Source: Flavobacteriaceae bacterium (GTDB lineage: Bacteria > Bacteroidota > Bacteroidia > Flavobacteriales > Flavobacteriaceae). Taken from it: 64,000 bases of DNA. The translations under genes were made by a program, and so were the position numbers. The notes under the pieces were generated by a model, which saw only the letters and a list, made by a program, of their open reading frames with translations, was not told the DNA's origin and ran no database searches. Shown here one piece after another: positions 57,966-64,000 of this stretch. Location: assembly GCA_013373105.1 (NCBI GenBank), contig JABXIJ010000026.1, forward strand, positions 62,001 through 126,000, in the 5' to 3' direction. Each line of letters opens with the position of its first letter. The first letter of the stretch is position 1.

Positions 57966-59270
57966 TTAGGCAGTTACAATTTTTAACATAGATTCATACA
58001 ATCTTCTCCAACCTTTCCAACGCAAATAGTCACTTAAACTCTCGTTATGAAACAAGGTAATAAAAGTTCCGTTAACAGCTTTAACTTCGTTTCTTAAATC
58101 TCTAATTTTACCTAAAGATTGTTTTGGAGTAAGTTTTAAATAATCGTTTAAAGTAGTATCCATTAAAGCAAATGGAAATATTTTTAAAGGAGTTTGAATT
58201 TCAAAATCTAAATCATAAAAATAAAATGGTGTACAAGTACTGGCTCTAAATCCAACATGACTTGCATAACCCATAGAGTACTCCTCTTCTACTTCTAAAT
58301 CAATTAAATTCTGATAGGTTTCTGGTAAATTAAATCGTAAATAATGCTGTCTTGTTCTATAAATTGGTGTATTAACAATTTGCTCCAATCTAATTTTTTC
58401 TTTCTTTAACATGTTTATATTTTGCATGGTAAAGTAAGATGGATGTAAACCTACTTGCGCGTAATCTTGCATCTCTTTAATAAGTAATCTATACCTATTT
58501 TTGGATGCAGAAACATTGGTGTCGAAAGTGGTATAATCGCCAATAGAAAAGAAAAATATTGTTTGAATATTAAAATCTTTTTTAAGCTTTAATATTTTTT
58601 GAAAAGTATTAAATGGGTCTTTTTTTAGATTAACATTTACAGCAAATCTTTGCCAAACATTACCCAATTTAAACTGAAATAAATCAGTAATAAAACCACC
58701 AAAACTTCGAATTAAACTTTTGTGTTTGTATGCATAAGCATTATCAATATCAATGGTAGAAATAAAATTATATGTTCTAGTTTTATAATTGTATTCTGGG
58801 AATTTAGTTTGCAATACTTTTAGAAATTTAAACGCCCAAATATCTACCAATGGTTTTTCTAAAAAATTATTTCTAAAAGCTAGGCTTTGCTCTGCATTAA
58901 AACGCCCATGTTTATCTTTTACATGTGGTAAATATTCTTCATATCTTGTAATTAAATAAAAGCTTGCGGCAAAAATATCGAAAGGAATTGCAGACTTGTT
59001 ATTGGTAGTAAAAAAACAAGGGACATCATCCCAATTTTGAATGTTTATATCTAAATCATTAACACCTTGTTCGTAAAGTAAATCGTTACTTTTTATAAAA
59101 AACTCATTACTCAAAGCAGTTTTTGTATACGATAGTTTTAAACCATTATGTGCAACAAAATCTTCGACTTTTGCAGTAAATTTTACAGGAATAAGTAATG
59201 TTCTAGTAAGAATATGCTTAAATATATAGCGAATTCTGGGTGTTATTTTATGAGAATAAACAAGTAACAT
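57966..59270 (-). CDS. Polysaccharide deacetylase family protein
   Basis: A 434-residue protein. An N-terminal domain of about 170 residues precedes the NodB-like fold, with the Asp-Asp motif in ISTIDIDNAYAYKH, QVGLHPSYFTM (second His) and the LFHNESLSDYLRWKGW end. It would remove acetyl groups from a glycan. It is coupled to the FemAB-like gene and convergent with the GT4-flippase pair, so the four genes probably serve one surface-glycan pathway. Confidence 0.85.
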   Translation of the reverse strand: MLLVYSHKITPRIRYIFKHILTRTLLIPVKFTAKVEDFVAHNGLKLSYTKTALSNEFFIKSNDLLYEQGVNDLDINIQNWDDVPCFFTTNNKSAIPFDIFAASFYLITRYEEYLPHVKDKHGRFNAEQSLAFRNNFLEKPLVDIWAFKFLKVLQTKFPEYNYKTRTYNFISTIDIDNAYAYKHKSLIRSFGGFITDLFQFKLGNVWQRFAVNVNLKKDPFNTFQKILKLKKDFNIQTIFFFSIGDYTTFDTNVSASKNRYRLLIKEMQDYAQVGLHPSYFTMQNINMLKKEKIRLEQIVNTPIYRTRQHYLRFNLPETYQNLIDLEVEEEYSMGYASHVGFRASTCTPFYFYDLDFEIQTPLKIFPFALMDTTLNDYLKLTPKQSLGKIRDLRNEVKAVNGTFITLFHNESLSDYLRWKGWRRLYESMLKIVTA

Positions 59271-59322
59271 TTATATAACTGAAAGGTTTTAAGTTTAAGC
59301 TTACGTTTGTTGATAAATAAAG

Positions 59323-60009
59323 TTACAACAAACCTTCATCTGCAAAGCTAAAATACGTTTTTTCAGTAACTATTAAGTGGTCTAAAAGTTTAATATCTAA
59401 AGTGGCACCAGAACTTTTTATTTTTAAGGTTAAATCTTTATCAGCTTTACTTGGTTGTAATTTTCCTGAAGGATGATTATGACATACCACAATAGCTACA
59501 GCACATAATTCTAAGGCTCTTTTGTACAGTAATCTAACATCTACAATTGTTGACGTTAATCCTCCTTTACTAACTTGATTTTTCTCTAAAACTTTATTTG
59601 AATTGTTTAAGTAAAGCACCCAAAACTCTTCATGATTTAAATCTCCAATTATTGGGTTCATTAATTTAAAAACATCATTACTACAGCTAATTTTGGGTAA
59701 GGTTTGTAGTTGTTCGAATTGTCTTCTTTTGCCCAATTCTAAAGCTGTAATTATACTAATCGCTTTAGCCTCTCCTATTCCTTTAAATGCCGTTAAATTT
59801 TCTAAATTCAGTTTTGCTAACTTATTTAAATTACCCTCTACTGCACTTAAAATTCGTTTAGATAAAGCTACAGCACTTTCTTCTTTATTACCAGAGCCTA
59901 TAAGTATAGCAAGCAGTTCTGCATCAGAAAGTACAGTTTTACCTTTTGTTATTAGTTTTTCTCTTGGTCTATCATCTAAAGCCCAAGATTTAATAGTTAG
60001 ATTTTTCAT
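59323..60009 (-). CDS. radC: RadC family JAB-domain protein
   Basis: A 228-residue protein. The start at 60009 (MKNLTIKSWALDDRPREKL) is the usual RadC N terminus; the longer frame adds MLV only. It has a helix-hairpin-helix-like region (LTAFKGIGEAKAISIITALELG) and the JAMM/JAB metal site HNHPSGKLQPSKAD (H-x-H, Asp) with an upstream Glu. The true role of RadC is unsettled. Confidence 0.93.
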   Translation of the reverse strand: MKNLTIKSWALDDRPREKLITKGKTVLSDAELLAILIGSGNKEESAVALSKRILSAVEGNLNKLAKLNLENLTAFKGIGEAKAISIITALELGKRRQFEQLQTLPKISCSNDVFKLMNPIIGDLNHEEFWVLYLNNSNKVLEKNQVSKGGLTSTIVDVRLLYKRALELCAVAIVVCHNHPSGKLQPSKADKDLTLKIKSSGATLDIKLLDHLIVTEKTYFSFADEGLL

Positions 60010-60091
60010 AACAAGCATTTTTTTAAAACTACAAAATAATAACCAAATGCTTAAAAATAAGATTTTTTCATGGTAGCTCAGCTAGACTTCA

Positions 60092-60099
60092 TATCTTTG
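60092..60099 (+). promoter_or_regulatory. -7 box of trkA-trkH
   Basis: TATCTTTG fits the -7 consensus, 23 bp before the trkA ATG. A good TTTG at -33 is not seen. Confidence 0.5.
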
Positions 60100-60122
60100 T
60101 AGCATATTTCTATATACTTTAT

Positions 60123-61469
60123 ATGAAAATTATTATAGCTGGTGCAGGAGATGTTGGTTTTCACTTGGCTAAACTACTTTCTTACGAATCTCAAGACACT
60201 TACATCATAGATTTTGATGGTGATAAGCTAAATTACATTAATAATCATTTAGATGTAATTACTAAAAAAGGTGATGCTACATCTATTAAATTATTAAAAG
60301 AAATTGGTATTTCATCTGCAGATTTATTAATTGCAGTAACAGATAGTCAAAATACTAATTTTACAATTTCTGTAATTGGTAAGTCTTTAGGAGTTAAAAA
60401 AACTATTGCAAGAATAGACAACCCAGAATTCTTGAATGAGTGTGAAGTTGATTTTACCAAATTTGGGGTTGACTTTATGATATCTCCACAAGAATTGGCA
60501 GCCAATGAAATTAAAATGCTGCTAAACCAATCTTCTTTTAACGATACTGTTGAGTTCGAAAGTGGTTTGTTTAATGTTATGGGAACCACGCTAAATTACA
60601 AATCGCCTTTAGTAGATTTAACCGTTAAAGAAGCCAAACAAAAGTTTGCTAATGTAGACTTTATTACCATTGCAATAAAGAGAGAAAATGTTGCTCAAAC
60701 TATAATTCCTAGAGGAGATACAGAGTATCAAATAGATGATCAAGTGTATTTTTCGGTACCAAAATACAGTGTTAAAGACTTATATCCTATTATTGGTAAA
60801 AAGCAGTTTAACATTAAAAATGTAATGATTTTAGGAGGTAGTAGTATTGGTGAAAAAACAGCTAGACATCTTTGTAACGATAACTTTAAAGTTAAGCTGA
60901 TAGAAAAAGACAAAGAAAGAGCGGAAACACTTGCAGAGACTTTAACTAACACACTTGTTATTAATGGAGATGGAAGAGATTTAGAGCTTTTAGAAGAAGA
61001 AAATATTCGTGAAACTGATGCTTTTATAGCCGTTACTGGTAACTCAGAAACAAACATCATGTCTTGTTTAGTTGCCAAATCTAAAGGGGTAAAAAAGACA
61101 GTAGCTTTAGTTGAAAACATGGATTATATTGATATTTCACAAACTATTGGTATTCAATCTTTAATTAATAAAAAACTTATTGCTGCTAGTAATATTTTTA
61201 AACATATTAGAAAAGGAAAAATTTTAGAACTTGCCAACCTACACAATATAGATGCAGAAGTTTTTGAGTTTGAAGTTAGACCAAATGCCAAAGTAACTAA
61301 AGCACCAATTCGCGATTTACGCTTTCCAAGAGAAGCTGTTTTTGGAGGTATTATTAGAAACGGAAAAGCACTTATGTCTTTTGGTGACATGCAAATAGAA
61401 AGTGGAGACAGAGTTGTTGTATTTTGTTTACCAGAAGCCATTGCTACTGTTGAGAAATTCTTTAATTAA
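60123..61469 (+). CDS. trkA: Trk system potassium transporter regulatory subunit TrkA
   Basis: A 448-residue cytoplasmic gating protein with two RCK repeats. The first NAD-binding motif is GAGDVGFHLAKLL (7-19) with Asp at the end of the second strand (IIDFDGD). The second is LGGSSIGEKTARHL (about 239-252). Each is followed by a TrkA-C domain. It gates TrkH in response to nucleotides. The trkH start overlaps its stop by one base (TAATG). Confidence 0.95.
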   Translation: MKIIIAGAGDVGFHLAKLLSYESQDTYIIDFDGDKLNYINNHLDVITKKGDATSIKLLKEIGISSADLLIAVTDSQNTNFTISVIGKSLGVKKTIARIDNPEFLNECEVDFTKFGVDFMISPQELAANEIKMLLNQSSFNDTVEFESGLFNVMGTTLNYKSPLVDLTVKEAKQKFANVDFITIAIKRENVAQTIIPRGDTEYQIDDQVYFSVPKYSVKDLYPIIGKKQFNIKNVMILGGSSIGEKTARHLCNDNFKVKLIEKDKERAETLAETLTNTLVINGDGRDLELLEEENIRETDAFIAVTGNSETNIMSCLVAKSKGVKKTVALVENMDYIDISQTIGIQSLINKKLIAASNIFKHIRKGKILELANLHNIDAEVFEFEVRPNAKVTKAPIRDLRFPREAVFGGIIRNGKALMSFGDMQIESGDRVVVFCLPEAIATVEKFFN

Positions 61470-62968
61470 TGACAGCTTTAAATACTAAAATAATCTATCG
61501 TTTTTTAGGCATTACAGCCATTTTAAACGGTATTTTTATGTTTATCGCTTTTCCTTTCAGTTTTTTTAACAATGAAAGTGCTGCTTGGGGAATTTTAAAT
61601 TCTGGTATTATTACCATATTTATTGGTTTGCTTTTGTATGTTTTTAACAAACCCAAAAGCACCAATATTCAAAAAAAAGAAGGGTATTTAATTGTAACTT
61701 TAGGTTGGTTAACACTTTCTATAACAGGAATGCTACCCTACATTTTGTCTGGTGCAATACCAAGCATACCTAATGCTTTTTTTGAAACTATTTCTGGGTA
61801 TTCAACCACAGGATCCTCTATTTTAACTGATATTGAAGTAATGCCAAAAGGTATTCTCTTTTGGAGAAGTGCCACACATTGGATTGGAGGAATGGGAATT
61901 ATTGTATTAACCATTGCTATTTTACCTCTACTAGGAATTGGAGGTATGCAGCTCTTTATGGCTGAAGCTCCTGGCCCATCTACAGATAAATTACATCCTA
62001 GAATTACAGATACTGCCAAACGTTTGTACTTAATTTATGTAACGTTAACGTTAGCTGAATTTCTACTGTTAAAAGTAGCTGGAATGACTTGGTTTGATGC
62101 TTTAAATCATGCAATGGCTACTATGAGTACTGGTGGATTTTCTACTAAAAATGCCAGTATAGCTTATTACAATCATTTGCCTTATGTGCAATACATTATT
62201 ATATTTTTTATGCTGGTAGCTGGTACCAACTTTGTATTGACGTATTTTGCATTAAAAGGTAAAATTCAAAAGGTATTTCAAAGTGAAGAATTCAAATATT
62301 ACTTGTTTGGTATTATAGGAGTTTCTTCGTTGATTGTTGTTTTAGTTGTACATTTTCAAGACCCAAGCTTAGAAAGTTCTATAAATCATCCAAAAGTTTT
62401 TGGTGATGTAGAATATGCCATAAGACACTCGCTCTTTATGGTAACATCTGTAATTACCACTACAGGTTTTGTTACTGCAGATTTTACCATGTGGAACTAC
62501 TTTGTTTCTGGTATTTTCTTCGCACTATTTTTTACTGGTGGTTCTGCAGGTTCTACAAGTGGTGGTGTAAAAGTAGTAAGGCATATTGTAATGCTAAAAA
62601 ACAGTTTTTTAGAATTTAAAAAAGCCTTGCACCCCAATGCGATAATTCCTGTACGTTTTGATGGAAAATCGGTAAGCCAAAATATTGTATTTAATATTCT
62701 GTCTTTCTTTATTATTTACATGTTTATTTTTATTATGTCTTCTGTAATCTTAAGTTTATTAGGCTTAGATTTTGTATCTGCCTTAGGTGCAGCAGCTTCT
62801 TCTTTGGGTAATATTGGCCCTGCAATTGGTACAGTAAGCCCTGTAGATAATTTTGCCCATCTTTCTACTGCTGCAAAGTGGTTCTGCTCTTTTTTAATGT
62901 TAATTGGTCGTTTAGAATTGTTTACAGTACTTATACTATTTACGCCTTTCTTTTGGAGGAAAAATTAA
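61469..62968 (+). CDS. trkH: Trk system potassium uptake protein TrkH
   Basis: A 499-residue potassium channel-like transporter with four membrane-pore-membrane repeats. The filter segments are GYSTTGSSIL, STGGFSTKNA, TTTGFVTADF and SLGNIGPAIG, each with the key Gly. The long region SAGSTSGGVKVVRH before the last repeat forms the gate loop. It makes one operon with trkA. Confidence 0.95.
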   Translation: MTALNTKIIYRFLGITAILNGIFMFIAFPFSFFNNESAAWGILNSGIITIFIGLLLYVFNKPKSTNIQKKEGYLIVTLGWLTLSITGMLPYILSGAIPSIPNAFFETISGYSTTGSSILTDIEVMPKGILFWRSATHWIGGMGIIVLTIAILPLLGIGGMQLFMAEAPGPSTDKLHPRITDTAKRLYLIYVTLTLAEFLLLKVAGMTWFDALNHAMATMSTGGFSTKNASIAYYNHLPYVQYIIIFFMLVAGTNFVLTYFALKGKIQKVFQSEEFKYYLFGIIGVSSLIVVLVVHFQDPSLESSINHPKVFGDVEYAIRHSLFMVTSVITTTGFVTADFTMWNYFVSGIFFALFFTGGSAGSTSGGVKVVRHIVMLKNSFLEFKKALHPNAIIPVRFDGKSVSQNIVFNILSFFIIYMFIFIMSSVILSLLGLDFVSALGAAASSLGNIGPAIGTVSPVDNFAHLSTAAKWFCSFLMLIGRLELFTVLILFTPFFWRKN

Positions 62969-63102
62969 CAAGGCTTTTTTGGGAAATACTTTACACTACA
63001 AGAAATTAGATTTTAGTTTATAAGCATCAAGCGATTATTCCCTAAGGAAACTTTCATCAATTGCTCTTGTGCCATTAAAAGTTTGGTAAAGGCGTATGTT
63101 GT

Positions 63103-63162
63103 AATTATTGTACAATAATTATATAAAAGTTGTACATTATTTTTATAAAATATGTACAATAA
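63103..63162. promoter_or_regulatory. Three TGTACA sites spaced 22 bp apart
   Basis: TGTACA palindromes lie at 63109-63114, 63131-63136 and 63153-63158, each exactly 22 bp from the next (about two helix turns). Flanks are similar: T(T/A)TGTACAATAA or TTGTACATTAT. They sit 93-142 bp before the HU-like gene and look like a phased operator array. A promoter-like TATTTTG follows at about 63182. Confidence 0.55.
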
Positions 63163-63250
63163 ATTTAAAAAGTTATACTGCTATTTTGTGTTTGTAAAGG
63201 AAGTGACTATTTTAACACACTAAAGCAAGTTACAAAAAATAAATTTAAAA

Positions 63251-63643
63251 ATGGCACTACGTTATAGAATTACAAAAAGAGCGAACAATATTGGCAACAA
63301 AGAACATAATTACATTCTACAAGCTGTAAATACAGGTACTATAGATTTAGATTTACTAAGTGACTATATTAGTAGCGAATGTACTTTAACCAGTGTAGAT
63401 GTAAAAGCTGTTTTAATTGCTTTAGGTAAAAAATTAGATTTTTTCTTAAAAGACGGTAAAATTGTAGATTTGGGTGATGTTGGTAAATTTAAAATGGGGT
63501 TTAAAGGCACTGCAGCAGCAAAACCAGAAATATTAAGTGTTAAAAAAAACATACAAAAATTTCATATCAATTACCAACCGTCTTTAAAACTTAAAAGACA
63601 ATTAAAAGGACATATTGATGTTTACAAAGAGAAGAAAAAGTAA
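63251..63643 (+). CDS. HU-like (DNABII) DNA-binding protein
   Basis: A 130-residue protein with the Bacteroidota HU-like pattern: a helical N-terminal half (ISSECTLTSVDVKAVLIALG) and a beta-arm half with VDLGDVGKFKMGFKGTAAAKPE, ending in a Lys-rich tail. It probably bends DNA or organises the nucleoid as a homodimer. It differs from canonical 90-residue HU by its longer ends. It is monocistronic and lies behind the TGTACA array. Confidence 0.82.
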   Translation: MALRYRITKRANNIGNKEHNYILQAVNTGTIDLDLLSDYISSECTLTSVDVKAVLIALGKKLDFFLKDGKIVDLGDVGKFKMGFKGTAAAKPEILSVKKNIQKFHINYQPSLKLKRQLKGHIDVYKEKKK

Positions 63644-63885
63644 TTTGCTTGTCCTGTTCTCCTTTTCTATTTTAGATATTATTCTTATCACTAAAATTTC
63701 GGACTATTTATAGGACTTTTAGAAATGTTTACAATTCTTAAATTATTTAAACTTTTCTTTAAGAGGAAAAACTAAGGCACTCTATTTTAAGACAACTTTA
63801 AGAAATCATTAAATCTGCTAACTAATAATAAGTTAGACGATTTTTGTCTCTATAAATTCATATTTTTAAAAAAAAATTATTTATA

Positions 63886-64000
63886 ATGAAAAAAAAAACT
63901 ATTTAAAAATTACAATATTCTTTGTTTTTGCAATAACTTCAAATTTTAGTACTGGTCAGATTATTAGCCAATATATTGAAACCAATAGTGGTACAACTCC
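63886..64000 (+). pseudogene. Secreted protein start, frame broken at an A10 tract; runs off window
   Basis: The ATG at 63886 is followed by ten A (63889-63898) and then a stop within seven codons. One more A (or two fewer) would join it to the open frame NYLKITIFFVFAITSNFSTG, a signal peptide, continuing QIISQYIETNSGTTP to the window end. The latter matches the start of Flavobacteriia lamin-tail/nuclease-type or T9SS-secreted proteins. No start codon exists in the long frame. The rest lies outside the window. Confidence 0.65.

Overview
The window is AT-rich DNA from a member of the Bacteroidota, most likely the class Flavobacteriia. The evidence is a SusC/SusD pair, a type IX secretion C-terminal sorting domain, surface lipoproteins with a Cys box, a PafA-type phosphatase, promoters of the form TTTG-N19-TAnnTTTG, no Shine-Dalgarno sequences, and Cys-free forms of S4, S14 and L36. 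I cannot name genus or species from sequence alone.

Layout. 1-8433: the end of a beta-helix surface protein, an exported amidohydrolase, an SDR oxidoreductase, a SprT-like protein, a single-chain glycerol kinase/glycerol-3-phosphate dehydrogenase fusion, and a DUF389 membrane protein. 8522-14660: a monocistronic tRNA-Lys with its own promoter and terminator, an MlaF/MlaE-type lipid ABC pair, PafA phosphatase, a T9SS cargo protein, a PrsW-type protease and a CtlX-type hydrolase. 14839-21638: a fasciclin lipoprotein, a small outer-membrane protein broken by an A8 tract, a second amidinohydrolase, citrate synthase, enolase and CarA.

21793-39141 (all minus strand): the ribosomal supercluster, read rpsL-rpsG-fusA-rpsJ, then rplC to rpsN (S10/spc part 1), rpsH to rpsM (spc part 2 and alpha start), rpsK, rpsD, rpoA, rplQ. 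Most genes are 1-27 bp apart or overlap by a base. The exceptions are the gaps before rplC, rpsH, rpsK, rpsD, rpoA and rplQ (79-211 bp), and each holds foldable RNA. The rplC leader has a perfect promoter, two 5' hairpins and mutually exclusive terminator/antiterminator stems. The rpsH leader has its own -7 box and a closed multi-stem structure. Together these look like a distributed set of autoregulatory leaders.

39318-48345: a BamA/TamA-like outer-membrane protein, a decayed SusD relic, a surface lipoprotein and an intact SusC/SusD pair. The lipoprotein and SusC genes share a nearly identical duplicated promoter-leader. 48448-54605: RlmB, rhomboid protease, RarA, outer-membrane proteins of unknown role and a YjjG-like phosphatase. 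54679-60009: a small surface-polysaccharide group (GT4 glycosyltransferase, flippase, FemAB/GNAT-like transferase, polysaccharide deacetylase) and RadC. 60123-64000: TrkA-TrkH potassium uptake, an HU-like protein preceded by three TGTACA sites spaced exactly 22 bp apart, and the start of a secreted protein whose reading frame is broken by an A10 tract just after its ATG.

The observations most worth following are the rplC-leader attenuator, the other structured ribosomal leaders, the GlpK-GlpD fusion, the two start-proximal poly(A) frameshifts in exported-protein genes, and the phased TGTACA array. No CRISPR array, insertion sequence, rRNA or prophage was seen.
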